The notes under the pieces: model-generated
What the model was told of the DNA's origin: nothing
The model's input: the letters and a program-made list of their open reading frames with translations, nothing else
Database searches by the model: none
Virus record (IMG/VR): IMGVR_UViG_3300017779_000098
Coordinates: 1 to 29,380 of that record
Direction: 5' to 3' (one strand)
DNA from: a virus
DNA length: 29,380 bases
Program-made: the position numbers and the translations under genes
Part shown: one piece after another, positions 1-7,117 of the stretch
How positions within the stretch are numbered: the stretch's first letter is position 1
How the letters are laid out: each line of letters opens with the position of its first letter

Positions 1-2
1 AG

Positions 3-1157
3 AGCCACCAGAGCCCGGACATCGACACATGGGTGCAAGGACCTGAGGAGATGACCGTCGGTTTTGATCAGATAGTCGAGACTGTAACAGGGATACGCAG
101 CCTTGATTCAGGTCACGATGGCATGTCCATCATATCGAGGATAGCGGCCCCTCTGGGACCTGTCATCAAGAGCCTCCTTAGGGAGGGGATACCAGTGTCC
201 ACGCCGACCACCAATGAGTTCGATAAGGCCATCTTGAAGATGCTCAGGGCTCCCCTTCCAAGGGACTTCGACAAACCAGCCAAGCCATCGCCCGGATTCG
301 GTATCGGTCCAAATAACTCGCTCTATCCCAGAGCGATGCGGGGACTTGCCAATCAACTCAGGGACTACCTGTTGTTGCAGGCCACCCAGAGGGCTGGAGG
401 AGACGTGTCTCAGGCCAAGAAGGACCAGAGATACAACGACGAGTGCGACATGCTGTCATTCACCATGAACCTGCTAGAGACGTTCTGGGAGCAGACCGGC
501 ACGGATGCCAAGGAGATTAAGGAATTCGCCGCTTGGATGAAGGAGGTTCTGTTCTCTGATGATGCCAACGCAGTCCATGTCGCCACGGTCCACAGATACA
601 AGGGAGAGCAGGCAGACAGGGTGTTCATCATCAGATCGATGCCAGCCAAGAACGACAAGGGCGAGGACTATGACAGGGACTGCTTCCTGCTGAAGTTCGC
701 CATCGAGAGCCACAGCACCAACGCTGTCCAAGAATTGAATTGCCTCTATGTCGCTTGCACCAGAGCAAAATGGCAGAATATCTGGGTCAGGGCGGCATTG
801 GAAGACGACGATTCGGAGGACCTGATGGAGAACATCATCAGGTGTGAGAACGGGAATACCGAATCCGAGCCTCAGGATGCTCCTCAGGGCCATGCGAATG
901 GTTCTGATGGGGTATCGGAGCCTGAGAGCAAAGAAGGCGCTCAGATCGGCTCTATCGTAATCCCTGATGGCGTCATCACTGGAAGGTGCGCTAACTGCGG
1001 TGAATTCAGCAACCCCGACTTCAATGGCGGGGAGGGTGTCATCAGCACCGCTGTGGGACCGAGGGCATTCTGTTCTGAGAAGTGCTGGGCACAATACACC
1101 GGGAGCCCTGTCAAGGCGGAGGGATACTATGGCCTCCTTAGGGGGGTGGGTGAATGA
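3..1157 (+). CDS. SF1 (UvrD/Rep/PcrA-like) DNA helicase, C-terminal part, cut by window edge
   Basis: The reading frame is open to the left edge, so the N-terminal part with the Walker A motif lies outside the window. The GTG at 33 is only an internal codon. Counting from there, residues 182-199 (VATVHRYKGEQADRVF) match helicase motif V of the UvrD family and residues 233-246 (QELNCLYVACTRAK) match motif VI with its conserved arginine. By family this is a 3'-5' ssDNA translocase or helicase acting in replication or repair. The last third is unusual: a low-complexity acidic linker (about 255-310) followed by a Cys cluster with CANC near 320 and FCSEKC near 350, a zinc-finger-like tail that typical UvrD proteins lack. 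The stop overlaps the next start (ATGA at 1154). Family assignment is firm; the role of the zinc tail is unknown. Confidence 0.85.
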   Translation, partial: SHQSPDIDTWVQGPEEMTVGFDQIVETVTGIRSLDSGHDGMSIISRIAAPLGPVIKSLLREGIPVSTPTTNEFDKAILKMLRAPLPRDFDKPAKPSPGFGIGPNNSLYPRAMRGLANQLRDYLLLQATQRAGGDVSQAKKDQRYNDECDMLSFTMNLLETFWEQTGTDAKEIKEFAAWMKEVLFSDDANAVHVATVHRYKGEQADRVFIIRSMPAKNDKGEDYDRDCFLLKFAIESHSTNAVQELNCLYVACTRAKWQNIWVRAALEDDDSEDLMENIIRCENGNTESEPQDAPQGHANGSDGVSEPESKEGAQIGSIVIPDGVITGRCANCGEFSNPDFNGGEGVISTAVGPRAFCSEKCWAQYTGSPVKAEGYYGLLRGVGE

Positions 1158-1459
1158 GCCATCCTCTCTGGGTCCAAGTGGCACTTGACGTTCTGGAGTT
1201 GGATGGACTCCCTAAGGAGGGCCCTGTCGAGGGGGGGCCGTGTGGTATGTGTGGCTGGGATGGCCGATGCACCCATGACGGCCTCCTTAGGGAGAGGTCC
1301 AACGGCAGCCACAGATGCAGCGGCTGCGGCCTGCTTACCCATGGTGGGGCTCTGGAGGGGGAGGAGCCCTGCCCAGAGTGCAGGAAGATCACCGAGCCGA
1401 TGGAGAGAGGTTTTAATCCCCAATCTCCTCTGGAGGAGCCCCGGACGGAGGATGAGTAA
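1154..1459 (+). CDS. Small zinc-ribbon protein, unknown function
   Basis: The start is chosen because its ATG overlaps the helicase stop by four bases (ATGA), the standard junction in this window. The 101-residue product has three Cys pairs: CGMC near residue 30, CSGC near 56 and CPEC near 74, consistent with one or two zinc-binding ribbons. There is no signal peptide or membrane segment. The N-terminal 25 residues and the acidic, proline-containing tail look disordered. An alternative overlapping frame (1185-1466) lacks this cysteine pattern and is rejected. The gene contains two copies of the CCTTAGG/CCTAAGG word discussed in the findings. Function is not recognised; a nucleic-acid or protein-binding accessory role is only a guess from the zinc ribbon. 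Confidence 0.6.
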   Translation: MSHPLWVQVALDVLELDGLPKEGPVEGGPCGMCGWDGRCTHDGLLRERSNGSHRCSGCGLLTHGGALEGEEPCPECRKITEPMERGFNPQSPLEEPRTEDE

Positions 1460-1462
1460 GCA

Positions 1463-1936
1463 ATGAAGCCAGTCAGCCTTTCATCTCGTCGCCCCTATAT
1501 CCGAACATGGTGGCCCCATAGCGACATCAGTCAAAAGAAGTCAGCCTATGCCGCGATTGGTCGGTTCCTTAGGGCAAAGCACCCAGAGTTCATCGAGAAC
1601 CCAAAGTGGGCCGATTACCAACAGGTCCTGTTTTGTAAGCACCACGGTATCGTCGGCTTGAATTCCAACCGTTCCCTCAATGAGGGTGAATGCCCATGTG
1701 CTGAGACTTCAGCACCCTCTAAGACAATCAGCAAAAACAGTATCCACTTTGCCGTGTTGATGGAGAATGAGTTCATCAGCGGTTGCACGACGGTTCGATA
1801 CATGTCTGTGGGCTTGCATGGTAAGTGGAGCGGCGCTGACATGCTTCCCATCACCACCGACCCGGCACAGGTGTCCTGCTACAATTGCAGGGCCAAGATC
1901 AACGCTGCCATCAAGCAGTTGGAGGTGGCCCAATGA
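1463..1936 (+). CDS. Hypothetical protein, 157 residues
   Basis: The start ATG follows the previous stop by three bases, with a purine-rich SD-like stretch (GGAGGATGAG) just upstream. The protein is soluble, with a basic N-terminal part rich in Arg, Trp and Tyr. It has several single cysteines, including C-x-C near residue 76 and a C-x2-C pair near 140 (CYNC), so a metal site is possible. I do not recognise the family. The 3' end carries GGAGGTGG, which acts as the SD of the next gene and is translated as part of the C-terminal LEVAQ; the stop then overlaps the next ATG at 1933. The position between the helicase and a possible DNA-repair-type protein gives only a weak functional hint. Confidence 0.6.
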   Translation: MKPVSLSSRRPYIRTWWPHSDISQKKSAYAAIGRFLRAKHPEFIENPKWADYQQVLFCKHHGIVGLNSNRSLNEGECPCAETSAPSKTISKNSIHFAVLMENEFISGCTTVRYMSVGLHGKWSGADMLPITTDPAQVSCYNCRAKINAAIKQLEVAQ

Positions 1937-2469
1937 ACATCTTCATGACCGACCTAGACCCATACCTCAGTGCCATAGCCCTCCCAGACAAGTTGTGCGT
2001 CAAGATGACGCTGGAGACGGCCCAGATAGCATCCACGGTGCAGCACATCCATGGGACGCCTGAGGACATCCTTAGGGAGGCAGGGGTAGTCACCACCATA
2101 GGGACGGTGTATCGACCGACCCATCCCAAGCATCCAAGCGTCCTCTGGGCGGCATCATCCAGAGACGCCTACGAGTGGACCGTCAGGCATGGTCTGTTCA
2201 TAGCCAAGGAATACCAGTATAGGTTCGGCAGGGTCCATGCCTGCCACCCGGTCCTCTGGGGCTTGTCCTCTCTCAAGGATAGGATACCAGAAGCCCGGAT
2301 GCAGCCTGTGCCGATGGCTATGCCGGACGAATACAAGAGGGATGATCCGACAGAGGCATACAGGATTTACATGAACGAGGCCAAGAGGTACTATGCCAAG
2401 TGGACCCGCAGGCCACCGCCGGATTGGTGGGTGTCCTTCGATGAGGTCATCGAGGAGGTCATGGCATGA
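1933..2469 (+). CDS. Phage-type MNIF-family protein, possibly pyrimidine-dimer glycosylase-like
   Basis: The start at 1933 is preferred over in-frame upstream codons because GGAGGTGG lies at 1921-1928 and the ATG overlaps the previous stop. The 178-residue product begins MNIFMTDLDP and continues with DKLCVKMTLETAQ, then HPKHPSVLWA, then a Tyr/Arg-rich EYQYRFGRVH segment and AMPDEYK. This order matches a widespread family in marine phages whose members begin MNIFVL- and contain DKHVVKM-ETAQ, sometimes annotated as pyrimidine-dimer DNA glycosylase. The family match is from memory of the motif pattern; the enzymatic label is uncertain and resemblance to T4 endonuclease V is remote. The C-terminus EEVMA again reflects an embedded SD (GAGGAGGTC). 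Confidence 0.6.
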   Translation: MNIFMTDLDPYLSAIALPDKLCVKMTLETAQIASTVQHIHGTPEDILREAGVVTTIGTVYRPTHPKHPSVLWAASSRDAYEWTVRHGLFIAKEYQYRFGRVHACHPVLWGLSSLKDRIPEARMQPVPMAMPDEYKRDDPTEAYRIYMNEAKRYYAKWTRRPPPDWWVSFDEVIEEVMA

Positions 2470-2552
2470 CTCATGAGATACCGGCAAATCCGAGGCTTCT
2501 AAGGATGGTCGAGGACCCGACATTCATCCTCTGGGAATACGAGGTGGCATGA
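2466..2552 (+). CDS. Micro-gene, 28 residues, translationally coupled on both sides
   Basis: This short frame is supported by position only. Its ATG overlaps the stop of the upstream gene by four bases, and its own stop overlaps the ATG of the next gene in the same way, so it fills exactly the space between two real genes. An SD-like GAGGAGGTC lies just upstream, inside the previous gene. The product is MTHEIPANPRLLRMVEDPTF followed by ILWEYEVA. The ending EVA again encodes the SD (GAGGTGG) of the following gene. No domain is recognisable. It may be a true small protein or a coupling peptide that carries ribosomes from one gene to the next. Confidence 0.5.
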   Translation: MTHEIPANPRLLRMVEDPTFILWEYEVA

Positions 2553-2890
2553 TGGGGTCGAGATACGTCAACATCACCAAGGAGGAGATGGACAGGTTCC
2601 TCATCGACGCGCAGGGCTTTGAGGAGATGGACCTCCCCTATGCCGAGGTCGTCTATCAGAGGCCAGCGAAGCGAGATGGGACATTCATCAGGATATACTC
2701 GTCCATCCATAAGGGTGGCAGAGCGAGGAGATCAGGGCAGGACGCCATAAGGACGGTCATGCTCTCCAAGGATGCCTCTGAGATGAACCACAGCCCAGAT
2801 GGCTACAAGGGCATCAAGAAATACAAGCGAGTCCACCGGACCAAGAATTGGAGGCTGAACCTTCTCAAGAGATACGATTCTGACCTCTGA
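2549..2890 (+). CDS. Hypothetical protein, 113 residues, conserved-looking basic fold
   Basis: The start is at an ATGATG behind GAGGTGGC, overlapping the preceding stop. The sequence contains segments such as RIYSSIHKGGRARRSGQDAI near 48-67 and RVHRTKNWRLNLLKR near 94-108. They resemble a small, widely distributed prokaryotic and viral protein type with the order YSSI, G-DAIR, RVHRT-GW-NL. I cannot name it. It is basic and soluble, with no cysteines, compatible with nucleic-acid binding. It is the last gene of the left-end unit; the next promoter begins 16 bases after its stop. Confidence 0.6.
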   Translation: MMGSRYVNITKEEMDRFLIDAQGFEEMDLPYAEVVYQRPAKRDGTFIRIYSSIHKGGRARRSGQDAIRTVMLSKDASEMNHSPDGYKGIKKYKRVHRTKNWRLNLLKRYDSDL

Positions 2891-2905
2891 GGGGGTCAGA
2901 TCAAT

Positions 2906-2920
2906 GAGAGAGGATATAAT
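2906..2920 (+). promoter_or_regulatory. Archaeal promoter for the thermosome (GAGAGAGG-TATA element)
   Basis: GAGAGAGGATATAAT. The TATA core is at about 2914-2920 with a purine-rich upstream element in the place of the BRE. The distance from the TATA centre to the ATG at 2944 is about 27 bases, which predicts a transcript starting at or within a few bases of the start codon. It is one of five near-identical elements in the window (5988, 9081, 12692, 18336). Confidence 0.75.
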
Positions 2921-2943
2921 CGAATCATCCTTCAGGAGGAGGC

Positions 2944-4524
2944 ATGACCATGATGGCAGGACCGAACGGACAACCGATTTTCATACTTAGAGATGGCACA
3001 GAGCGAACGACAGGAAGGACGGCGCAGCACAACAACATAGCCGCTGCCATGGCTGTCGCAGATGCCGTGAGGACCACATTAGGACCCATGGGCATGGACA
3101 AACTTCTGGTGTCTGGAGGAGGGGAGAACGTCCTCATCACCAACGATGGGGCGACCATCCTTAGGGAGATAGACATAGACCACCCAACGGCCAAACTGGT
3201 AATCGAGGTATCCAAGAACCAAGAGGAGAAGTGCTTCGATGGCACGACATCCGCTGTGGTCATTGCTGGGGAGTTGCTCAAGGAGGCAGAGGGACTGCTC
3301 CAGCAGCAGATACATCCGACGATCATAGCGAGAGGATACAGGATAGCAGCACAGGAGGCTCTCTCAGAGTTGGAGAACATAGGATGGAGTCCAACGGGCG
3401 ACGACTTCTTCGGCGTGGCTCACACGGCGCTGACAGGAAAATCCGCTGAAGCCGCAATCGAAGTCATATCCAAGATGAGTGTCGAGGCCGTTGATATGAC
3501 GGCGAGAGGAAACGTGTTCGACATGGACGATGTGAAAGTCCTGTCCTTTGAAGGAGGAGCGTATGATGAATCGATTCTGCTTCCGGGGGTTCTGGTTGAG
3601 AAGGAGAAACTACACTCCTCTATGCCGACGGAGATGGGGGAATCAGACATTCTCCTACTCATGTCAGCCATAGAGGTGAAGAAGACCAAGACCGATATGC
3701 AGTTCAACGTCAATGACCCCACTCAGGTGGATAAGTTCCTCGCACAGGAGGAGAAGGCGATCAAGGACATGGTTGACAGCATCATAGAATCAGGTGCTGG
3801 CATAGTGGTATGCAACAAGGACGTTGATGACCTCGCAGTGCATTACCTAGCCAAGGCTGGCATCTATTGCATCAAGAGGGTGAAGAAGTCAGACATGGAG
3901 TCTCTCCATCGATTGACAGGAGCCGCTCTGGTCAATGACGACATAAGCATGGATGCGCTTGGATCATGCTTCCTTAAGGAGGTCAGGTTCGGCGAGCATC
4001 GATGCACCTTGATTGAGGTGGATGGGGCGAAGACGGTCACAGCCATCCTTAGAGGTTCGACAGGACACTCAGTGGATGAGATAGAGAGAGCATTCGATGA
4101 CGCCCTCGGTGTCGTGGGGCTGGCATTCAACGATGGGAAACTTGTCGCAGGTGGAGGGGCCATCCACGCATGGCTGTCTCATTGTCTGAGGAATATCGCA
4201 ACCACCAAGGGAGGCAGAGTGGGGATGGCGATAGAGTCATTCGCCAATGCCCTTGAGGTCATACCGAGGACGCTCGCAGAGAACGCCGGTCTTGATCCGG
4301 TGGACACCATCCTTGACCTGAGGAGGCATCAGTCATTCACACACGGAGTCTCCACGGAGGACGGCATCGTGGACATGATAGACGAGGGAGTCATAGAACC
4401 CCGCAACGTCATCTCCAATGCCATATCAGCAGCCACGGAGGCATCTGTGATGGTCCTGAGGATAGACGACGTGATCTCCATGAAGGGAGGGGCTCCACCG
4501 GGGCCGCCTCCAATGGGAATGTAA
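2944..4524 (+). CDS. Group II chaperonin subunit (thermosome)
   Basis: This is a complete 526-residue thermosome/CCT-family protein, slightly shorter than cellular archaeal subunits (about 540-550). Visible landmarks are the equatorial TLGPMGMDK (46-53), NDGATILREIDIDHPTAK (67-84), the phosphate-binding loop FDGTTS (98-103), VAGGGA before the second equatorial half, and the C-terminal RIDDV. By family it forms a double-ring, ATP-driven folding chamber with a built-in lid. Differences from canonical sequences: the usual G-D-G-T-T loop reads F-D-G-T-T, the usual TLGPKG reads TLGPMG, and the tail is Pro-rich (GGAPPGPPPMGM) rather than Gly/Met repeats. The nucleotide-coordinating Asp of the loop is kept, so activity is plausible. 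It has its own promoter at 2906. Magroviruses are, as I recall, reported to carry thermosomes. It may fold virion proteins or form mixed rings with host subunits. Confidence 0.95.
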   Translation: MTMMAGPNGQPIFILRDGTERTTGRTAQHNNIAAAMAVADAVRTTLGPMGMDKLLVSGGGENVLITNDGATILREIDIDHPTAKLVIEVSKNQEEKCFDGTTSAVVIAGELLKEAEGLLQQQIHPTIIARGYRIAAQEALSELENIGWSPTGDDFFGVAHTALTGKSAEAAIEVISKMSVEAVDMTARGNVFDMDDVKVLSFEGGAYDESILLPGVLVEKEKLHSSMPTEMGESDILLLMSAIEVKKTKTDMQFNVNDPTQVDKFLAQEEKAIKDMVDSIIESGAGIVVCNKDVDDLAVHYLAKAGIYCIKRVKKSDMESLHRLTGAALVNDDISMDALGSCFLKEVRFGEHRCTLIEVDGAKTVTAILRGSTGHSVDEIERAFDDALGVVGLAFNDGKLVAGGGAIHAWLSHCLRNIATTKGGRVGMAIESFANALEVIPRTLAENAGLDPVDTILDLRRHQSFTHGVSTEDGIVDMIDEGVIEPRNVISNAISAATEASVMVLRIDDVISMKGGAPPGPPPMGM

Positions 4525-4579
4525 TCTGACCTTTGGTTATAAGGACAGGCTCGCAGTCATCCGTTTTGTTCGGACAACA

Positions 4580-4590
4580 TTGATATACCC
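4580..4590 (+). promoter_or_regulatory. Possible TATA box upstream of the 4636 gene
   Basis: The 111-base gap after the thermosome stop (4525-4635) is the largest non-coding stretch in the window. It contains TTGATATACC about 50 bases before the chosen start at 4636. The GAGAGAGG upstream element seen at the other promoters is absent, so this is a weaker call. A T-rich CCGTTTTGTT at 4561-4570 could be part of a terminator for the thermosome transcript. Confidence 0.35.
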
Positions 4591-4635
4591 ACACCACCTC
4601 TGAGATATGAGGACATGTTCCTCGGAGGTAAAAAT

Positions 4636-5085
4636 ATGAATGAGAAAACTGAGAACAAAACGACGAAAACGAAGAATGCCAAACTGAAGTTGACGGGCTT
4701 CCAGAGGATGTGCTTACAACATTCTCTTGGAGTCGATTACGAATACGAGGAATATGAGGACAGGGGCCGCCTCACTGCCAAGCAATGTGAGGACGCCGAC
4801 GGTTGGATATGGAATGAGATATCGATGCATTTCCCCTATGGAGCAGAGAAGAAATGGAAGTCGAAAACAATCACCATACCCGCTGACATGATCGAGGCTG
4901 TCTGGTATGTGTTGGACAACGCGCTTGATGCCAGCGTGATGCTGGCTGATGGTGAGATGTATCATAATATGCAAACCGATGATTACACAACGGGTGACAT
5001 ATCTGAGGAATTGGCAGACAGCATCATAGACAGGACGAGTTATTCAATCGCGGTTAAACTCAATGCGCTCAAGGAGTTGATTTGA
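4636..5085 (+). CDS. Hypothetical protein, 149 residues, Lys/Thr-rich N-terminus
   Basis: The ATG at 4636 is preferred over the in-frame ATG at 4615 because a good SD (GGAGGT, 4624-4629) sits seven bases before it and downstream of 4615. The first 20 residues are Lys/Thr/Asn-rich and probably disordered. The rest is acidic, with many Asp, Glu and Tyr residues (YEYEEYEDRGR near 30) and a helical C-terminal half. No cysteine cluster, membrane segment or known motif is visible. The gene and the two after it use more A/T-rich codons than the flanking genes, which could indicate a separate origin. The next ATG abuts its stop. Confidence 0.6.
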   Translation: MNEKTENKTTKTKNAKLKLTGFQRMCLQHSLGVDYEYEEYEDRGRLTAKQCEDADGWIWNEISMHFPYGAEKKWKSKTITIPADMIEAVWYVLDNALDASVMLADGEMYHNMQTDDYTTGDISEELADSIIDRTSYSIAVKLNALKELI

Positions 5086-5370
5086 ATGGGCGATGAATAT
5101 TTCGTAATACCCAATGCGTGGTCTTCCACTGGTGACGGCGGCGCTCCGGGCAGGACGGCTCACATCTTGAGAGCCAATGAAGACAATGAATACGATCTTT
5201 CGTTTGATGGGTTCTATGCCACTTTGTGCAAACCACATGCTTGGTGCGCTACTAACTGGCTTGCGAGTGAGACGAACGAGAGATACCCTGTATGCCAGCG
5301 GTGCTTGAGAAAATGGAAGCGAATGGGTGGAGAGATGGTCGATGGCGTCTTGAAGATGGAGGTGGCCTGA
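5086..5370 (+). CDS. Small Cys-containing protein, 94 residues
   Basis: The ATG abuts the preceding stop (TGA-ATG). The product has CKPHAWC near residues 48-54 and CQRC near 70-73, a spacing compatible with a zinc site made of four ligands. The remainder is polar and unrecognised. The final codons GGAGGTGGCC form the SD for the next gene and give the C-terminus MEVA. It is part of a tight operon, 4636-5931. Confidence 0.55.
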   Translation: MGDEYFVIPNAWSSTGDGGAPGRTAHILRANEDNEYDLSFDGFYATLCKPHAWCATNWLASETNERYPVCQRCLRKWKRMGGEMVDGVLKMEVA

Positions 5371-5625
5371 ATGGGAAAGGTCGTGGAATATAGGATTCAT
5401 TGGGGTAACGAAGGAGATTCAGAATACATTGAGTATGTCGAGGGTAAGGACTGGCGGTATGCGAGAGAAGTCGTTAAGCAGTGTGAGGATGGGGCGATCC
5501 AATATTGCGATGTCAGGAAAATGAGCATTCAATGGATAGAGAGAGTCGAGGATATTTGGTGTGACATCGAGTGTAGCGTCACTGACTCCGAATATGAAAT
5601 TCTATGGAGCGAGGAGGTGGCCTGA
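5371..5625 (+). CDS. Hypothetical acidic protein, 84 residues
   Basis: Starts directly after the previous stop with GGAGGTGGCC upstream (5359-5368). It is rich in Glu, Asp, Tyr and Trp, with three Cys scattered in the second half that do not form a clear ribbon. It ends EEVA, the last codons again containing GGAGGTGGCC that serves the following gene; the two junctions at 5359-5373 and 5614-5628 are nearly identical in sequence. No family recognised. Confidence 0.55.
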   Translation: MGKVVEYRIHWGNEGDSEYIEYVEGKDWRYAREVVKQCEDGAIQYCDVRKMSIQWIERVEDIWCDIECSVTDSEYEILWSEEVA

Positions 5626-5931
5626 ATGAGTGACAGGTTCAAGTGCGTCAAAACCGCAGAGTTTGATCTACTGATGAGCATCCTTAGGGAGGTGGACATA
5701 CAGGCATGGGCAGAGTCAGGAGTCCCCGGTGTCAGGTGCGAGAACGGCGTGTTGTCCAGCCGTGACAAGGTTGCCCTCAAGAGGGCGAGGTCGGCAGTCC
5801 AGAACATAACCAAGGTGCTGTTCAACATGGCATCCAAGAGAGCGGCGTTCCTGCCAGAGGGACATGAGCATCAAGGATGGGAGCCTCCGACTGACATGGC
5901 CTCAGTGGGAAATGCATGGTGGTCCGAATGA
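5626..5931 (+). CDS. Hypothetical protein, 101 residues
   Basis: Starts immediately after the previous stop behind GGAGGTGGCC. The middle (residues 45-75) is basic and predicted helical, containing LKRARSAVQNI; the C-terminal 20 residues are Pro/Trp-rich. There is no recognisable catalytic motif. Its N-terminal third includes ILRE, written with the recurrent CATCCTTAGGGAG word (5689-5701). The stop overlaps the ATG of a 53-codon frame at 5928. Confidence 0.55.
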   Translation: MSDRFKCVKTAEFDLLMSILREVDIQAWAESGVPGVRCENGVLSSRDKVALKRARSAVQNITKVLFNMASKRAAFLPEGHEHQGWEPPTDMASVGNAWWSE

Positions 5932-6089
5932 GTTCCGAGATCGATGCATCCTGCATTCCAGCATTGGAGTGTGTGAGAATGCTAAAAGAGAGAGATTATA
6001 TCCCCCGACCACCTCGGAAGGATGCCCAGAGTGGGCGGGAAGTGAATGATATGAATATGAAAACGAACATGAAGAAGGTGAATGAATGA
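5928..6089 (+). CDS. Short 53-codon gene overlapping the promoter of the next gene
   Basis: The frame is joined to both neighbours by four-base ATGA overlaps (5928-5931 and 6086-6089), which is the main reason to believe it. The product starts MSSEIDASCIPALECVRMLK and ends in a Met/Lys/Asn-rich tail. No domain is recognised. The promoter-like element at 5988-6002 lies inside it, so the upstream operon would translate the whole frame. A transcript from that internal promoter would carry only its 3' part, where an in-frame ATG at 6051 could give a 12-residue leader peptide coupled to the 6086 gene. Confidence 0.45.
   Translation: MSSEIDASCIPALECVRMLKERDYIPRPPRKDAQSGREVNDMNMKTNMKKVNE
5988..6002 (+). 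promoter_or_regulatory. Archaeal promoter upstream of the 6086 gene
   Basis: GAGAGAGATTATATC differs at one or two positions from the elements at 2906, 9081 and 12692. Predicted transcription start is near 6020-6030, giving a leader of about 60 bases before the ATG at 6086. The leader contains the end of the 53-codon frame. The element lies inside coding sequence, so it provides an internal, independent start for the 6086 operon. Confidence 0.65.
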
Positions 6090-7117
6090 GTAAAAAGAGA
6101 ATCAAGGAAACCCTGAGTGATGCGGGCATCACCAGAGTCCCTGCTGATCTGGGACCATCCCTGAAGGCTCTCGCAGAAGTGTGCGAGGACATCTACAAGG
6201 AGCAGATTGGCGATGCCATGTATCTCCCTGAGAGTGAGCGGAAAGAGGCGGGCAGTCTGGAGGAGGTTCACAAGACCGACATCGAGATACTGGTTGCAGG
6301 GAAGTCCCTCAGGCTTGTCCGAGACAATCCCGGAAAGCCAGCCATCGTGATACCCTATGGTATGTCTGACAAGGTGACAACGGCAGCGATGCCATGGTCA
6401 TGGGTTTGCTCCATGCTATACCAGTCATTGGTGACGGCATTCGGAGAGGAGGGATTCGTTCAGGAATTGTCCGAGTGGATTAACGATGAGATCAACAAGG
6501 CGACCAAGACTGACAATGGCAGAATCAAGATAGAGACATCCAAACTACCATCGCCCAAGAATGCGATAGCAGTGTCGGAGTTCCTTGAGTCCCTCAAGAG
6601 GACATCCGTCAGCAAATCAAGAGGTTCAACGAGGATAAACCTCGCTGTTTCCGTCAACGATGCACAACAATCAGGGGGTAAAGCCCCATCGATTGAAGAC
6701 ATCGTGGCAAATACGACTCCAGAACCGACAAGGGGTGATGGCGATATCGAGGTTTCTCATATCCCCTCACTTCCAAACAACACGTCGTCACCCGGCACAG
6801 ATGCGAGTATGGCTACGCGCAATCATGATGCTTCGGGGACGGAGGGACCGGAGGATGGGGGAGCCGTAATCGCTCTCCCGTCTTCCACCCTAAGCGGTGA
6901 TGAGATAGACAATGCGATCATGCGCGTGTTCTCAGGAGAGCCCCTATCCATAGGTCAGATACGAAAGAGAATGTCAGACTCGGCATTCGATGTCCGAATG
7001 GTCCCAGAGGTAATCTGGAGGAGCCATCTGGATGGTCTGGTCGATAAGGGAGTCATATCCAAGGAGGGCGTCAGGAGGTCCACCAAATACTCGCTGACCA
7101 TGGAGGTGATTGCATGA
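6086..7117 (+). CDS. 343-residue protein with predicted C-terminal winged-helix domain
   Basis: The ATG overlaps the stop of the small upstream frame and follows AAGGTG. The N-terminal 190 residues are mixed helical and unrecognised. Residues 200-265 are a Ser/Thr/Pro/Gly-rich linker, probably disordered. The C-terminal 75 residues (DEIDNAIMRVF, PLSIGQIRKRM, VIWRSHLDGLVDKGVISKEG, STKYSLTME) have the helix-turn-helix plus wing layout of a winged-helix domain. This suggests a DNA-binding regulator or replication/transcription accessory factor, but no catalytic motif is present. The gene heads an operon running to 9081. It ends MEVIA, with GGAGGTGAT at the 3' end serving the next gene. Confidence 0.6.
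   Translation: MSKKRIKETLSDAGITRVPADLGPSLKALAEVCEDIYKEQIGDAMYLPESERKEAGSLEEVHKTDIEILVAGKSLRLVRDNPGKPAIVIPYGMSDKVTTAAMPWSWVCSMLYQSLVTAFGEEGFVQELSEWINDEINKATKTDNGRIKIETSKLPSPKNAIAVSEFLESLKRTSVSKSRGSTRINLAVSVNDAQQSGGKAPSIEDIVANTTPEPTRGDGDIEVSHIPSLPNNTSSPGTDASMATRNHDASGTEGPEDGGAVIALPSSTLSGDEIDNAIMRVFSGEPLSIGQIRKRMSDSAFDVRMVPEVIWRSHLDGLVDKGVISKEGVRRSTKYSLTMEVIA

Larger units (their letters stand above)
173..2079. repeat. Dense group of CCTTAGG/CCTAAGG words at the left end
   Basis: Copies at 176, 1136, 1211 (reverse orientation), 1285, 1567 and 2070; further copies at 3159, 5692, 7419, 8157, 8184, 11443, 11981, 18221 and 21933. Several extend to an imperfect palindrome CCTCC-TTA-GGGAGG. All lie in coding sequence, most often as a Leu-Arg codon pair. 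No copy was found in the minus-strand tail genes. Counted by eye. Confidence 0.4.

Noticed and set aside
474-1184. Long open frame on the minus strand opposite the helicase (236 codons)
   Set aside because: It lies entirely antisense to a frame with clear helicase motifs V and VI, has no SD or promoter, and its composition is that of a shadow frame.
173-2079. TTAGGG words as telomere-type repeats
   Set aside because: Copies are dispersed within genes and never in tandem.
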